Under the pieces are notes generated by a model that was not told the DNA's origin, ran no database searches, and was given only the letters and a program-made list of their open reading frames with translations. A program made the translations under genes and the position numbers. From Marinobacter sp. 1-4A (GTDB taxonomy: Bacteria > Pseudomonadota > Gammaproteobacteria > Pseudomonadales > Oleiphilaceae): 64,000 bases of DNA. The stretch is taken from NCBI RefSeq assembly GCF_016597725.1, contig NZ_VCGY01000005.1, positions 124,001 to 188,000 of the forward strand. The letters run 5' to 3'. How positions within the stretch are numbered: position 1 is the first letter of the stretch; each line of letters begins with the position of its first letter. This document shows positions 42,515-53,558 of this stretch, piece by piece.

Positions 42515-43924
42515 TTGACACCATCAAAGATTAGCGTGGCAGTACGCACTTTCGCATCTACTACTCCGTTGCATCTATTGCTGGCGTTGGCACTTTTTCT
42601 TGCGACAGGGGCCTCTTCATTGGCACTGGCTCAGCAGGGTAATGGTGAGCCAACCGGCACCATCACTCTGGAGCCCGGTGCCGAGAGCGACAAACTGATT
42701 GCTCAACGCATTACCAGTATTTTCGAACAGATCCCTCAATTCGAATCCTTACAGGTTGACGTCAACAGCGGTGTTGTGGCCTTGTCAGGCCAAATTGCCA
42801 ACGAAGCTCAAGCCCAAAGAGCACTGAAGCTGTCTGAACGGGTTGAAGGCGCCATCGCCGTTGACGATAGAATCGTTCGCACGCTGGATTTACAAGACAA
42901 TCTCAACCCGCTTTGGGATTCACTACAGAATTCCCTGCGGGAATGGATAAGAGCCTTACCTCTATTACTGGTGGCTCTAGCCATTTTCATTATTGTAGCC
43001 TTTGCCGGACACCGGCTGGCTGGGCACACTCCGCTCTGGTCACGAATAACCAAAAACCCCTTTCTCGCCGAGCTCGCGGGCCACGCAGTCAGGCTGGTAA
43101 CGATTCTTCTGGGCTTGCTGCTCGCCCTTAACATTCTTGGCGCCACAGCGCTGATGGGCACTCTACTCGGGGGTGCAGGCGTACTGGGGTTAGCCATCAG
43201 CTTTGCCGTTAAAGACTCCATGGAAAACTACATTTCCAGCATCATGCTGAGCATTCGCCAGCCATTCAGGGCCCAAGAGCATGTTCTTATCAACGACTAC
43301 GAGGGCGTTGTGGTTCGGCTAACATCCCGTTCAACGGTTTTAATGACGTTAGAAGGCAACCATCTACGCATCCCAAACGCCACCGTGTTCAAAGCGGTCA
43401 TCCTAAATTACTCCCGCAACCCTCAGCGCCGTTTTGACTTCGTATTAGGCGTCGACGCGGAGGATGATCCGGCCCTTGCGATACAAGTCGGCTTGGTGGC
43501 ACTGCAGCAACTGGACTGGGTGTTGGACGAGCCGGAGCCCAACGGCATCATCGAATCCGTGGGGGACTCCAACATTCTGATTAAATTCATGGCGTGGATT
43601 GATCAACGCGAATCCGATTACGGTAAAGCCCGCAGCCTTTCGATTCGCGCCGCCAAAAATGCACTTGAAACGCAAGGCTTTACCTTACCTGAACCCATCT
43701 ACCGGCTACGTTTTGATCAAACGCCCGCCACATTGGCGCCCATCGATGTTCCCGAACAGCCAATGCAGACTCAAGAACCGTCGAAAACCCCGCCACCTTC
43801 CGAATTACCAACTGAAGAGTTGCTGGATGTGCGTCCAGATACCCACATTTCCCGGCAAGTGCGGGAAGAGCGAAGCGACACAGCAGCCGAAGATTTGTTG
43901 GATGATACCCGGCCAATTGAGTAG
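42515..43924 (+). CDS. Mechanosensitive channel, BON-MscS fusion
   Basis: A 469-residue membrane protein. It starts with a signal sequence (cleavage near LALAQ, residue 40), followed by a BON domain (about 54-124, [22 protein letters not shown]), three membrane helices (about 148-167, 192-209, 211-232) with the glycine/alanine-rich MscS pore ([27 protein letters not shown]), a cytoplasmic beta domain and an acidic tail. BON domains often bind membranes. The TTG start has GAGG six bases upstream. It stands alone between mreB and gatC. Confidence 0.85.
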   Translation: MTPSKISVAVRTFASTTPLHLLLALALFLATGASSLALAQQGNGEPTGTITLEPGAESDKLIAQRITSIFEQIPQFESLQVDVNSGVVALSGQIANEAQAQRALKLSERVEGAIAVDDRIVRTLDLQDNLNPLWDSLQNSLREWIRALPLLLVALAIFIIVAFAGHRLAGHTPLWSRITKNPFLAELAGHAVRLVTILLGLLLALNILGATALMGTLLGGAGVLGLAISFAVKDSMENYISSIMLSIRQPFRAQEHVLINDYEGVVVRLTSRSTVLMTLEGNHLRIPNATVFKAVILNYSRNPQRRFDFVLGVDAEDDPALAIQVGLVALQQLDWVLDEPEPNGIIESVGDSNILIKFMAWIDQRESDYGKARSLSIRAAKNALETQGFTLPEPIYRLRFDQTPATLAPIDVPEQPMQTQEPSKTPPPSELPTEELLDVRPDTHISRQVREERSDTAAEDLLDDTRPIE

Positions 43925-44007
43925 GTTTTCGCCCCCCTCCCGCCCAGCCACGAATCTGTTACCATAACGACCTTCTTAAAAACGCTGTTTTATACTTTGG
44001 AGTCAAC

Positions 44008-44295
44008 GTGACCATTTCCCGCGAAGACATTGAAAAAGTCGCCGTGCTGGCCCGTATTCGCCTCGACGAAGAGCAGATACCAGCACTGGAGAACGACCTA
44101 GGCAACATCCTCAGTCTGGTTGACCAGCTCAGCGCCGCCGATACCAATAACGTAGAGCCCCTTGCTCATCCGCTTGATGCTGTACAGCGTTTGCGGGCCG
44201 ATGAAGTGACCGAGACGAATCAAAGGGAAGCCTTTCAGGCTATTGCCCCGGCCACCGAAAGCGGCCTTTATCTCGTGCCACGCGTTATCGAGTGA
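44008..44295 (+). CDS. gatC: Asp/Glu-tRNA amidotransferase subunit C
   Basis: A 95-residue subunit that stabilises the GatA-GatB complex. The pattern [17 protein letters not shown] and the NVEPLAHP linker are typical. It starts with GTG preceded by GGAG. GatCAB converts Glu-tRNA(Gln), and often Asp-tRNA(Asn), to the amidated forms. Confidence 0.95.
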   Translation: MTISREDIEKVAVLARIRLDEEQIPALENDLGNILSLVDQLSAADTNNVEPLAHPLDAVQRLRADEVTETNQREAFQAIAPATESGLYLVPRVIE

Positions 44296-44334
44296 TCTGT
44301 CGTAGCCATAATCAGCCCACTATCAGGATTGAAC

Positions 44335-45792
44335 ATGCATAACAAATCCGTAGCAGAGCTTTCCCGCGAGCTGGAAAGCGGCAAGATTTCAAGCGTGGAA
44401 CTGACCCGTGAGTTCCTCGATCGCATTAAGGCCGAAGACCGCCAATACAATAGCTTTATTACCGTTACCGAAGATCAGGCTCTGGCAGATGCCAAAACGG
44501 CAGACGAGCAGCGTGCTGCGGGTAAAGCCAGCGTTTGGACCGGCGTACCCTTTGCCCATAAAGACATTTTTTGCACCAATGGTGTAGCCACCACCTGCGG
44601 CTCCAAGATGCTGGCCAACTTTGTGCCGCCCTATGACGCCACCGTAACCGCCAACTTTCGCGCTGCTGGCGCAGTATGTCTTGGCAAAACCAATATGGAC
44701 GAATTCGCCATGGGCTCGTCCAACGAGTCCAGCTTTTTCGGCGCAGTGACCAATCCTTGGGGCTTGGGCAATGGCGAAAAGCGCGTGCCCGGCGGTTCTT
44801 CCGGCGGTTCTGCAGCAGCCATAGCTGCTCGTTTGGTGCCTGCAGCCACGGCTACGGATACCGGCGGTTCCATCCGTCAGCCTGCTGCTTTGTGCGGAGT
44901 CACTGGTCTTAAACCCACTTATGGCCGGGTATCCCGTTACGGCATGATTGCCTTTGCCTCCAGTCTGGATCAGGGCGGCACTATGGCGCGCACCGCTGAA
45001 GACAATGCGCTGATGCTGAATGTAATGGCCGGATTTGACCCAAAGGATTCCACCTGCGTTGATCGTGCGGTGCCGGACTATACCGCCACTCTGAATGAGC
45101 CTTTAAAAGGTCTTCGCATTGGTCTTCCAAAAGAGTATTTCTCCGACCAGCTCAGCCCTGCGATGGAGCAGCAGGTTCGCAATGCAGTGAAGGAATACGA
45201 GAAGCTCGGCGCTACGGTAAAAGAAGTATCACTGCCCCATGCGAAGCTGGCCATTGCCGCTTATTACGTGATTGCACCTGCCGAAGCCTCCGCCAACCTG
45301 TCGCGCTTTGACGGCGTGCGTTATGGCTACCGCTGTGACAACCCAAAAGATCTCAACGACCTTTATACCCGCACTCGGGCAGAAGGCTTCGGAGGCGAGG
45401 TGAAGCGCCGTATTCTGGTTGGTACCTACGCGCTTTCAGCAGGCTATTTTGACGCCTACTATCTCAAAGCCCAAAAGGTTCGCCGCCTGATTCAGCAGGA
45501 TTTCGTTAACGCCTTTAACGAAGTGGATGTGCTGATGAGCCCGGTAACGCCCTCCCCCGCATTTGTGCAAGGTGAGAAAACCAGCGACCCGGTGACCATG
45601 TATCTGGAAGATGTTTTCACCATCGCGGTGAATCTTGCGGGTGTGCCTGCTATGTCTGTGCCAGCAGGCTTTGTAGACGGCCTACCAGTGGGGCTGCAGA
45701 TTATCGGGAACTATTTCGAAGAAGCCCGTCTGCTGAACGCTGCGCACCAGTATCAGCAGGTTACCGACTGGCACCAGAAGCTTCCCCAGTAA
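44335..45792 (+). CDS. gatA: Asp/Glu-tRNA amidotransferase subunit A
   Basis: The amidase subunit, 485 residues, releasing ammonia from glutamine. The amidase signature and Ser-cisSer-Lys triad are seen in VPFAHKDIF (lysine) and [17 protein letters not shown], followed by [15 protein letters not shown]. The ATG at 44335 is preferred over a TTG two codons earlier. The gene is 39 bp after gatC and 21 bp before gatB. Confidence 0.97.
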   Translation: MHNKSVAELSRELESGKISSVELTREFLDRIKAEDRQYNSFITVTEDQALADAKTADEQRAAGKASVWTGVPFAHKDIFCTNGVATTCGSKMLANFVPPYDATVTANFRAAGAVCLGKTNMDEFAMGSSNESSFFGAVTNPWGLGNGEKRVPGGSSGGSAAAIAARLVPAATATDTGGSIRQPAALCGVTGLKPTYGRVSRYGMIAFASSLDQGGTMARTAEDNALMLNVMAGFDPKDSTCVDRAVPDYTATLNEPLKGLRIGLPKEYFSDQLSPAMEQQVRNAVKEYEKLGATVKEVSLPHAKLAIAAYYVIAPAEASANLSRFDGVRYGYRCDNPKDLNDLYTRTRAEGFGGEVKRRILVGTYALSAGYFDAYYLKAQKVRRLIQQDFVNAFNEVDVLMSPVTPSPAFVQGEKTSDPVTMYLEDVFTIAVNLAGVPAMSVPAGFVDGLPVGLQIIGNYFEEARLLNAAHQYQQVTDWHQKLPQ

Positions 45793-45813
45793 GCCCGTAT
45801 CAGGAGAACAGTT

Positions 45814-47265
45814 ATGCAATGGGATATTGTGATCGGGCTGGAAATTCATGTTCAGCTTGCCACCAAAACCAAGATTTTTTCCGGCTCCAGTACCGCCTTT
45901 GGTGCCGAGCCCAACACTCAAGCGAGTGCCGTTGATCTGGCGATGCCGGGCACCCTGCCTGTTCCGAATGAGCAGGCTTTCCGCTATGCAGTCATGTTCG
46001 GCTTGGCGGTGAACGCCGAGATCGGTCGGCGTTCGGTGTTCGATCGTAAAAACTACTTTTACCCGGATTTGCCCAAGGGCTATCAAACCACACAATTGGA
46101 CCACCCGATTGTCGGACCCGGCTTTGTGGATATTGATCTGGAAGATGGCAGCAGCAAGCGCGTGCGCATTCACCATGCCCATTTGGAAGAAGATGCGGGC
46201 AAGTCGTTGCACGAAGATTTTGATGGCATGACGGGCATCGATCTGAACCGCGCAGGCACGCCGCTGATTGAGATTGTTACCGAGCCGGATATGAATAGTG
46301 CGGAAGAAGCCGTTGCCTTTGCCAAGAAGCTGCACAGCTTGGTGTCATCAATCGGCATCTGTGACGGTGATATGAGTCAGGGCTCCTTGCGTTTCGATGT
46401 GAACATCTCTCTCAAACCGAAAGGCTCGGATGAGCTGGGCACTCGCACAGAAACCAAGAACCTGAACTCGTTCCGTTTTATGGAGCAGGCCATTGCCCAT
46501 GAAGTAGAGCGGCAAATGGATATTCTGGAAGATGGCGGTCGTATTATTCAGGAGACCCGTCTTTATAACGGCGATCGCGACGAATCCCGATCTATGCGCA
46601 GCAAAGAGGAAGCCAACGATTACCGTTACTTCCCCTGCCCGGACTTATTGCCCGTTGTAATCGACGATGCGTTTATTGAAAGCGCTCGCGACTTACTGCC
46701 GGAACTGCCCGATGAGCGCAAGGCTCGATTCAAGGAGCAGTATGGCCTCAACGATTATGATGCTCGCTTGCTCAGTGACGACGCCCGGATTGCAGCCTTT
46801 TTTGAAGAGGCTGTAGGTCAGGGTAAAGATGCCAAGTTGGCCGCTAACTGGGTGTTGGGTGAGTTTTCTGCACGTCTGAATGCCGAGGACAAAACCGTGG
46901 TTCAGGCGCCTATCACTGGCTCGCAGCTGGGCCAGTTGGTGGCGCGTATTGCCGATAACACTGTGTCGTCCTCGGGAGCCAAGAAGGTATTTGAAGCGCT
47001 TTGGAATGGGGATGCGGATAATGCGGATGCCATTATTGAAGCTCAAGGCTTGAAGCAGGTTTCTGATACCGGTGCTTTGGAGCAGATGGTGGATGAGGTT
47101 CTGGCTGGGATGCCGGATCAGGTTGCTCAGTATCAGGAGGAAGCTGACCCTAAGAAGCAGAAGAAGATGTTGGGTGGGTTTATGGGGCCTTTAATGAAGG
47201 CTTCTAAAGGCCAAGGGAATCCCAAGTTGTTTAATGAGATTCTTGTTCGGAAGCTTGGTGGTTGA
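45814..47265 (+). CDS. gatB: Asp/Glu-tRNA amidotransferase subunit B
   Basis: The tRNA-binding kinase/transamidase subunit, 483 residues, with the [17 protein letters not shown] start, the [15 protein letters not shown] motif and the C-terminal GatB/YqeY helical domain ending in [14 protein letters not shown]. It phosphorylates the misacylated tRNA and adds ammonia delivered by GatA. AGGAG lies seven bases upstream. A hairpin follows 3 bp after the stop. Confidence 0.97.
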   Translation: MQWDIVIGLEIHVQLATKTKIFSGSSTAFGAEPNTQASAVDLAMPGTLPVPNEQAFRYAVMFGLAVNAEIGRRSVFDRKNYFYPDLPKGYQTTQLDHPIVGPGFVDIDLEDGSSKRVRIHHAHLEEDAGKSLHEDFDGMTGIDLNRAGTPLIEIVTEPDMNSAEEAVAFAKKLHSLVSSIGICDGDMSQGSLRFDVNISLKPKGSDELGTRTETKNLNSFRFMEQAIAHEVERQMDILEDGGRIIQETRLYNGDRDESRSMRSKEEANDYRYFPCPDLLPVVIDDAFIESARDLLPELPDERKARFKEQYGLNDYDARLLSDDARIAAFFEEAVGQGKDAKLAANWVLGEFSARLNAEDKTVVQAPITGSQLGQLVARIADNTVSSSGAKKVFEALWNGDADNADAIIEAQGLKQVSDTGALEQMVDEVLAGMPDQVAQYQEEADPKKQKKMLGGFMGPLMKASKGQGNPKLFNEILVRKLGG

Positions 47266-47268
47266 TTG

Positions 47269-47301
47269 GCTTGGGTCGGGGTTTCTGACTCCGACCCAAG
47301 C
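47269..47301 (+). terminator. Hairpin after gatB
   Basis: A perfect 11-bp stem (GCTTGGGTCGG at 47269-47279, CCGACCCAAGC at 47291-47301) with an 11-nt loop lies 3 bp after the gatB stop and is followed by a T-rich stretch. It is the likely end of the gatCAB transcript. Confidence 0.6.
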
Positions 47302-47322
47302 TTGTTAGTTTTGAGGTGGAGC

Positions 47323-47424
47323 GGGTTTGTGGCCCCTTCCCAAAAACCGCTACGAGCACATCCTTGTGCGCTTCTCTCCGGCCGTCCTTGGCCTACGAGA
47401 TTTTTGGGAAGGGGCCACAAACCC
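47323..47424 (-). repeat. GGA double-hairpin intergenic element, copy B
   Basis: A perfect 24-bp inverted repeat (47323-47346 and 47401-47424) encloses a core that, read on the minus strand, contains GGCCAAGGACGGCC and GCACAAGGATGTGC, then CTCGTAGCGG as in copy A. The GGA triplets (complement of TCC at 47361 and 47385) are 24 nt apart. It lies between the convergent gatB and LysR genes; on the minus strand it would be in the LysR-gene 3' region. Confidence 0.85.
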
Positions 47425-47488
47425 ACCCTGTCTAACACCAATATAACTCCTGAAAACCATCATATTGGCATCCGGAACTCAGCTAATA

Positions 47489-48439
47489 CTATTTGCCAGC
47501 CAACCTCCCGAACAACTGCTCGAACTGGGCAATATTCTCCTGAACGTAGTCGACAAAAGCCTTCATCACAGGCGTTGGGTAACGCCCCTGCGGATAGACC
47601 ACACACCAGCTCCGCCTCAGCGGGAAGCCTGATATATCAAGAGCAACCAAGGAGCCCAAGGCTAGCTCAGAAAGAATGCTTAACTTGGGCAACACGGCTA
47701 TACCCAAGCCCGCTAACACCGCATGTTTAACCGCATCGTTGGAGCCCAATTCCATAATTGGATTGATTTTCAAATGGTGTTGCTGGCAGTAGACTTCCAG
47801 TGCCAACCGGCTGCCAGATCCTGGCTCTCTAGTCAGGAGCTTGCTATTCAAAAATTCCTCTGCGGTGACAGTGTTTTGCTTAAGCAAGGGGTGGCCAGCC
47901 ACAGCCACAGGTACCAGTTCGTTGTCCAGAAACGGGAGAGAAGTAAGTGGGCGGCCCTGCGGCACCATGCCCATGATCACGAGGTCATCGTTATTTTCGT
48001 TTAACCGTTCCAACGCTGTCGCTCGATTGACAACAGCTACGGATATGTTGACTTGTGGGTTGAGTTGAAGAAACGGGCCTAGCAGATAGGGCACTACGTA
48101 TTGCGCTGTGCTCACTGCAACCAATCGCAAATCCCCGGCTACTCGCCCTTCTAGCGCCGCTAAGCGGTTTTGCATGTTAGCAAGCTCGCCAAACACCGCT
48201 CGCACACATGCGGCCATTTCTTCTCCTGCCGCTGTGCAATAGAGCTTTCGCCCTATGTATTCGAACATCGGCATGTCCAGTGCCTGTTCCAGATGGCGTA
48301 CTTGGCTACTGACGGCGGGTTGGGTTAAGCCCAACAATTCCCCGGCCTTGCTGTAGCTTTTTAGATCATAGACGGCCTTGAATACCTGCAACTGACGAAA
48401 CGTCAGTCTATTCGCCAACTTCTGAATACTGAGCGGCAC
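47489..48439 (-). CDS. pycR: LysR-type regulator, PycR-like
   Basis: A 316-residue LysR regulator: N-terminal winged helix (LTFRQLQVFKAVYDLKSYSKAGELLGLTQPAVSSQVRHLE) and a C-terminal effector-binding domain (about 95-300). It diverges from pycA-pycB, as PycR does from the pyruvate carboxylase genes in Pseudomonas aeruginosa, so control of that operon is likely. The GTG start has GAGGAGAG just upstream. The symbol rests on context. Confidence 0.8.
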   Translation of the reverse strand: MPLSIQKLANRLTFRQLQVFKAVYDLKSYSKAGELLGLTQPAVSSQVRHLEQALDMPMFEYIGRKLYCTAAGEEMAACVRAVFGELANMQNRLAALEGRVAGDLRLVAVSTAQYVVPYLLGPFLQLNPQVNISVAVVNRATALERLNENNDDLVIMGMVPQGRPLTSLPFLDNELVPVAVAGHPLLKQNTVTAEEFLNSKLLTREPGSGSRLALEVYCQQHHLKINPIMELGSNDAVKHAVLAGLGIAVLPKLSILSELALGSLVALDISGFPLRRSWCVVYPQGRYPTPVMKAFVDYVQENIAQFEQLFGRLAGK

Positions 48440-48495
48440 GGACTCTCCTCCACGATTTCACCCATAAGCAATCAGTTATACACAAACGAAATAAT

Positions 48496-48511
48496 ATCAA
48501 TTTTTACTGAT
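48496..48511. promoter_or_regulatory. Candidate LysR-type operator
   Basis: ATCA-N8-TGAT is an AT-rich interrupted inverted repeat in the 132-bp divergent pycR/pycA gap. It resembles the T-N11-A type of LysR box but is one base too wide, so this is tentative. Confidence 0.3.
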
Positions 48512-48571
48512 CAGCACTGCTCGTTATGCTTTTTCCACCTTCATTCGGGACGAAGCAATGAGGAATTTCCC

Positions 48572-49987
48572 ATGCTGAAGAAAGTGTTAATCGCTAATCG
48601 CGGCGAGATTGCTGTCCGCATCGTGCGGGCCTGTGCAGAGATGGGGATTCGTTCGGTGGCCATTTACACCGAACCGGATCGCTACGGTTTGCACGTGAAA
48701 CGAGCCGACGAGTCCTACTCTCTGGGTGAGGATCCGCTTGCGGGGTATCTCGACCCCGCCCGCATCGTAAATCTGGCGGTAGAAACCGGCTGCGATGCCA
48801 TTCACCCCGGCTACGGCTTTTTGTCGGAGAACGCTAATTTTGCCCGCTTGTGCGAACAGAAGGGTGTGGCGTTTATCGGACCGAAATCCAGTGTTATTCA
48901 CGGCATGGGTGACAAAACTCAAGCCAGAGACAGTATGCGTGCGGCTGGCATTCCTATTACTCCGGGCTCGGAAGGCAATCTAGATAGCCTTGAAGACGCA
49001 TTGGAGCTAGCGAACGATATCGGCTATCCGGTGATGCTGAAAGCGACTTCCGGCGGGGGCGGGCGTGGCATTCGCCGTTGCGACACGCCGCAAGAGCTAA
49101 GGGTTCAGTACCCTCGGGTGATTTCCGAGGCCACGAAGGCTTTTGGGTCCGCCGAAGTGTTTATGGAAAAGTGCATTGTGAACCCGCGCCACATTGAGGT
49201 GCAGATTCTGGCAGACAACCAGGGCAATGCAATCCACCTGTTTGAGCGCGACTGCTCCATCCAGCGTCGCAATCAAAAGCTGATCGAGATTGCCCCCAGC
49301 CCGCAACTGACACCAGAACAGCGCCAATACATCGGTGATTTGGCGGTGCGGGCGGCCAAGGCAGTTGGCTATGAGAACGCCGGCACAGTGGAATTTTTGT
49401 TGTCAGGCAACGAAGTGTATTTCATGGAAATGAACACCCGGGTACAGGTGGAACACACCATTACCGAAGCCATCACGGGCGTAGACATTGTACGCGAGCA
49501 ACTGCGTATTGCCGCAGGCCTGCCCTTAAGCTATCGGCAGGAAGACATTCAGTATCGGGGCTACGCGTTGCAGTTTCGCATTAATGCGGAAGATCCGAAA
49601 AACGACTTCCTGCCCAGTTTTGGGCGCATTACCCATTATTACGCCCCCGGCGGCCCCGGCGTTCGAGTTGATACGGCCATTTATACCGGATACGAAATCC
49701 CGCCCTATTACGATTCCATGTGCCTAAAGCTTGTAGTCTGGGCACTGACTTGGGATGAGGTGATCGCCCGGGGCAAGCGGGCGCTGGATGATATGCGGCT
49801 GCACGGAATCAAAACGACCGCCAACTACTACCAGCAAATTCTGGATCACCCGGATTTCCGCAAAGGGGATTTCAACACCAGCTTTGTGCCCGATCACCCA
49901 GAATTGCTGAACTATTCCACCAAGCGCCACCCCAGTGAAATTGCGCTTGCCCTCGCCGCCACCATTGCTGCGCACGCAGGCTGGTAA
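48572..49987 (+). CDS. pycA: Pyruvate carboxylase subunit A (biotin carboxylase)
   Basis: An ATP-grasp biotin carboxylase, 471 residues, with KVLIANRGEIAVRIVRAC, the glycine-rich ATP loop KATSGGGGRGIR and the EMNTRVQVEHTITE motif. It resembles AccC, but pairing with a carboxyltransferase/biotin subunit identifies it as the two-subunit pyruvate carboxylase, replenishing oxaloacetate. GAGGA lies 8 bases upstream. pycB follows 19 bp downstream. Confidence 0.9.
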   Translation: MLKKVLIANRGEIAVRIVRACAEMGIRSVAIYTEPDRYGLHVKRADESYSLGEDPLAGYLDPARIVNLAVETGCDAIHPGYGFLSENANFARLCEQKGVAFIGPKSSVIHGMGDKTQARDSMRAAGIPITPGSEGNLDSLEDALELANDIGYPVMLKATSGGGGRGIRRCDTPQELRVQYPRVISEATKAFGSAEVFMEKCIVNPRHIEVQILADNQGNAIHLFERDCSIQRRNQKLIEIAPSPQLTPEQRQYIGDLAVRAAKAVGYENAGTVEFLLSGNEVYFMEMNTRVQVEHTITEAITGVDIVREQLRIAAGLPLSYRQEDIQYRGYALQFRINAEDPKNDFLPSFGRITHYYAPGGPGVRVDTAIYTGYEIPPYYDSMCLKLVVWALTWDEVIARGKRALDDMRLHGIKTTANYYQQILDHPDFRKGDFNTSFVPDHPELLNYSTKRHPSEIALALAATIAAHAGW

Positions 49988-50006
49988 TCCGCAGGAGTAA
50001 CACATT

Positions 50007-51812
50007 ATGACCCATACAAAGAAAATTGAAGTCACCGACCTTGTTCTGCGCGATGCGCACCAGTCGCTTATCGCTACCCGCATGCGCACCGAAGATATGC
50101 TACCTATATGCAACAAACTGGACCAAGCGGGTTACTGGTCGCTGGAAGTTTGGGGCGGAGCCACCTTCGATGCCTGCGTTCGCTTTCTGAAGGAAGACCC
50201 TTGGGAGCGTTTGCGCAAACTGCGCGAAGCCCTGCCTAATACACGCCTGCAAATGTTGCTACGGGGCCAAAACCTGCTTGGCTATCGCCACTACGCTGAC
50301 GATGTTGTTGAAGCCTTCGTGCAAAAAGCGGCCGATAACGGTATAGATGTCTTTCGGGTGTTTGATGCGCTGAACGATCTGCGCAACATTGAAACCGCCA
50401 TGAAAGCGGTCAAGAAAGCCGGCAAGCATGCGCAGGGTACTATTTGCTACACCACCAGCCCGGTGCACACTCCTGAATTGTTCGTGCAGCAAGCGAAAGA
50501 AATGCAGGCTATGGGCGCCGATTCTATTGCCATAAAGGATATGGCAGGGCTGCTAACGCCTTACGCAACTTACGATCTGGTTAAAGCCATCAAGACGGAA
50601 GTAGATCTGCCTCTGGTTATCCACAGCCACTCAACCTCTGGTTTGGCCCCACTTTGCCAGCTGAAGGCCATAGAGGCAGGCGTCGACCGAATCGACACCG
50701 CGATTTCTTCGTTCTCTTCCGGAACCAGCCACCCCGCAACAGAATCTCAGGTGGCCGCACTCAAGGGCACCGAATACGACACAGGGCTAGACTTGACGCT
50801 GTTGAGCGAAATTGCCGATTACTTCCGCGAAGTGCGCAAGAAGTACCGCCAGTTCGAAAGCGAGTTCACCCGCGAGGACGTGTCGGTACAGATCAATCAG
50901 GTGCCTGGCGGCATGATGTCCAATCTGGCGAACCAGCTAAAAGAGCAGAATGCATTGGACCGAATCCGCGAAGTTTTTGAAGAAATTCCTCGGGTGCGGG
51001 AAGATTTGGGCTTCCCACCACTGGTTACACCAACCTCACAGATTGTTGGCACTCAAGCGGTATACAACGTGCTGGCTGGCCAACGCTACAAAACCATCAC
51101 TAACGAAGTGAAACGCTATCTACAAGGGGGCTATGGTCAGCCACCTGCTCCGGTCAATTCCGATGTGCGCAACAAAGCGATTGGCAACGAACCGGTTGAT
51201 GAGGGCCGTCCCGCCGACCAGCTCAACCCAGAGATGAACAAACTGCGCGAAGACATAGGTGAGCTGGCCCTAAGCGCAGAAGATGTCCTCACCTATGCCA
51301 TGTTCCCCGATCTGGGCCGGGAATTCCTGCAACAACGTAAAGACGGCACCCTTGTACCAGAGCCACTGTTGCCACCGGAAGACACGTCTCGGGAACGCCT
51401 GAACACTGGCGTAGCCACGGAATTCCGCATTGAAGTTCACGGCGAAAGTTACGAAGTGGCGGTTACCGGCTCTGGCGATTCAGGTGCGGGAAGGCGAAAG
51501 CTTTATCTCTCACTTGATGGCATGCCGGAAGAAGTGGTATTCGAACCCCTTAACGATTATGTGGCCGAGGGCGGAAGTGGCCGCAAAAAAGCGTCTACGC
51601 CTGGCCACGTAAGCACGGCCATGCCGGGTAACGTGGTTGAGGTTCTGGTTAACGAGGGAGACACCGTCAGTGCTGGTCAGGCCGTACTGATTACCGAAGC
51701 CATGAAGATGGAAACTGAGGTACACGCCAATATCGACGGAAAAGTAGACGCCATATACGTAACGAAGGGTGACCGGGTAACGCCTGGCGAAGTGCTGATC
51801 GAGATTGTATGA
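50007..51812 (+). CDS. pycB: Pyruvate carboxylase subunit B (carboxyltransferase-biotin carrier)
   Basis: A 601-residue protein. Residues about 8-300 form the HMGL-like carboxyltransferase (TDLVLRDAHQSLIATRMRTEDM, VHTPELFVQQA), then the conserved carboxylase domain, and a C-terminal biotinyl domain with EAMKME (biotin lysine K567). The same layout is seen in oxaloacetate decarboxylase alpha, but the neighbouring biotin carboxylase and the absence of oadB/oadG support pyruvate carboxylase. Confidence 0.9.
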   Translation: MTHTKKIEVTDLVLRDAHQSLIATRMRTEDMLPICNKLDQAGYWSLEVWGGATFDACVRFLKEDPWERLRKLREALPNTRLQMLLRGQNLLGYRHYADDVVEAFVQKAADNGIDVFRVFDALNDLRNIETAMKAVKKAGKHAQGTICYTTSPVHTPELFVQQAKEMQAMGADSIAIKDMAGLLTPYATYDLVKAIKTEVDLPLVIHSHSTSGLAPLCQLKAIEAGVDRIDTAISSFSSGTSHPATESQVAALKGTEYDTGLDLTLLSEIADYFREVRKKYRQFESEFTREDVSVQINQVPGGMMSNLANQLKEQNALDRIREVFEEIPRVREDLGFPPLVTPTSQIVGTQAVYNVLAGQRYKTITNEVKRYLQGGYGQPPAPVNSDVRNKAIGNEPVDEGRPADQLNPEMNKLREDIGELALSAEDVLTYAMFPDLGREFLQQRKDGTLVPEPLLPPEDTSRERLNTGVATEFRIEVHGESYEVAVTGSGDSGAGRRKLYLSLDGMPEEVVFEPLNDYVAEGGSGRKKASTPGHVSTAMPGNVVEVLVNEGDTVSAGQAVLITEAMKMETEVHANIDGKVDAIYVTKGDRVTPGEVLIEIV

Positions 51813-51833
51813 TCAGCTAAAGCAACGCTAAAC

Positions 51834-51872
51834 ACTAGTAGACCGCCTCCATTTTAGGGGCGGTCTACTAGT
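51834..51872. terminator. Bidirectional terminator between pycB and rimO
   Basis: A 14-bp perfect stem (51834-51847 and 51859-51872) sits in the 72-bp gap between the convergent pycB and rimO genes. Short T-runs follow on both strands. It probably ends both transcripts. Confidence 0.7.
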
Positions 51873-51884
51873 TTCAACAACAGA

Positions 51885-53228
51885 TCAAGCCAGAACAGCC
51901 CAAAGATCGTGTTCGTCTGCGTGTTCAACCACCGCGCGAACAATCTGGCCGGGCTGCAGGTCTGTGGCATCGTTGAGGTAAACCATACCATCAATTTCTG
52001 GCGCATCGGCTTTCGAGCGACCGATGGCACCTTCTTCGTCTACCTCATCAATCAACACGTCAATGGTCGTGCCAATTTTCGCCTGTAAACGGGCAGCTGA
52101 GATTTCGGCCTGTTTTGTCATGAAGCGCGCCAAGCGCTCTTCTTTGACGTGTTCAGGCACAGCACCTTCAATCTCATTGGCCTTGGCACCCTCTACCGCG
52201 CTGTAAGTAAACGCACCCACGCGGTCCAGCTGTGCTTCATCAAGCCAATCCAACAGATACTGGAAATCTTCTTCCGTCTCGCCCGGAAAGCCCACAATAA
52301 AGGTGGAGCGAATCGTCAGTTCGGGGCATATTTCACGCCATTTACGGATGCGGTCCAGAGTTTTACTGTCGTGGGCCGGGCGCTTCATCGCCTTCAATAC
52401 TTTCGGGCTAGCATGCTGAAATGGAATATCCAGATACGGCAGGATTTTGCCTTCGGCCATCAGCGGAATAATGTCGTCTACGTGCGGATAGGGGTACACA
52501 TAATGCAGGCGAACCCAAACCCCCATCTCGCCCAAGGCTTCGCACAACGACTGCATTTTGGTTTTCAGCGGGCGGCCCTGCCAGAACCCGGTGCGATACT
52601 TGGTGTCCACACCGTAGGCCGAGGTGTCTTGTGAGATTACCAGCAACTCTTTCACACCTGCGTCAACCAGCCGCTGGGCCTCGTCCATCACATCGCCAAT
52701 TGGTCGGCTAACCAGATCACCGCGCATGGATGGAATGATGCAGAAGGTGCAGCGATGGTTGCAGCCTTCGGAAATTTTGAGGTAAGCATAGTGCCTTGGC
52801 GTCAGCTTGATACCTTGAGGCGGAACCAGATCGGTGAATGGATCATGCTCGCGGGTTTGCGGAACAAACTGATGCACGGCACCCACCACTTCTTCATAGG
52901 CATGGGGGCCTGAAACCGCCAACACACCCGGATGGGTTTCGCGGATTTTGTCCGCCTCCACACCCATACAACCGGTAACAATCACCTTGCCGTTCTCGCT
53001 GATTGCCTCACCAATAGCATCCAGAGATTCCTGCTTTGCCGCATCGATAAATCCGCAGGTGTTCACGACAACAATGTCCGCATCGTTATATGTGGGCACC
53101 ACATCGTAACCATCCAGTCGCAACTGAGTGAGTATGCGTTCGGAATCTACCAAAGCTTTGGGGCAACCTAGGCTGATAAAGCCAACTTTGCCGTTACCGG
53201 ATACTGTGTTTTCGGTTTTTTCTGTCAT
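51885..53228 (-). CDS. rimO: Ribosomal protein S12 methylthiotransferase RimO
   Basis: A radical-SAM enzyme of 447 residues that adds a methylthio group to an aspartate of ribosomal protein S12. It has the N-terminal UPF0004 domain with cluster cysteines ([28 protein letters not shown]), the radical-SAM motif CNHRCTFC and a C-terminal TRAM domain. It is distinct from MiaB, also in this window. Confidence 0.96.
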   Translation of the reverse strand: MTEKTENTVSGNGKVGFISLGCPKALVDSERILTQLRLDGYDVVPTYNDADIVVVNTCGFIDAAKQESLDAIGEAISENGKVIVTGCMGVEADKIRETHPGVLAVSGPHAYEEVVGAVHQFVPQTREHDPFTDLVPPQGIKLTPRHYAYLKISEGCNHRCTFCIIPSMRGDLVSRPIGDVMDEAQRLVDAGVKELLVISQDTSAYGVDTKYRTGFWQGRPLKTKMQSLCEALGEMGVWVRLHYVYPYPHVDDIIPLMAEGKILPYLDIPFQHASPKVLKAMKRPAHDSKTLDRIRKWREICPELTIRSTFIVGFPGETEEDFQYLLDWLDEAQLDRVGAFTYSAVEGAKANEIEGAVPEHVKEERLARFMTKQAEISAARLQAKIGTTIDVLIDEVDEEGAIGRSKADAPEIDGMVYLNDATDLQPGQIVRAVVEHADEHDLWAVLA

Positions 53229-53558
53229 AAAACGTTTCAGGATTCCTGACGCCCGGCGGAAACACGCGAATGACCGGCGGGAACGTGCTAATGAATAGAA
53301 CCCGCAATTTTACACCAGTAACACCCTCTTCTGCAGCAAAAGCGGAACGGCTTTTGAAGCGAACGATGCGTGATCTGAGTCAAAATTATGAACCAATGTT
53401 CAGGAAAGCTATAAAAACCTGCCACAAGCTGCGACACGAAAGTTGCTGATCAGAAAACAAACAACTACACTTTTGATCGGTTACACCTTGTTCTGAAACA
53501 GTATTTAAATCTAAGAACGCCCAAACGTTGCCAACTAACTTAGCCAACAAGAGTCCAC
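53229..53558. other. 330-bp gap between rimO and the PilZ gene
   Basis: No gene is visible in this divergent gap. It holds two adjacent, imperfect 21-bp direct repeats (53253-53273 and 53274-53294) of the pattern CCGGCGGRAACRYGCKAATGA, close to the rimO start. The remainder is AT-richer sequence that must carry the promoters of rimO and the PilZ gene; no convincing -35/-10 pair was found. Confidence 0.5.

Noticed and set aside
42264..42527. An 87-codon minus-strand frame in the mreB/mscS gap
   Set aside because: It spans the 20-bp palindrome and likely promoters, shows no family features and runs into the start of the channel gene.
53253..53294. Two adjacent 21-bp direct repeats as a CRISPR-like or iteron array
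   Set aside because: Only two imperfect copies with no spacer; too few to be an array or replication origin.
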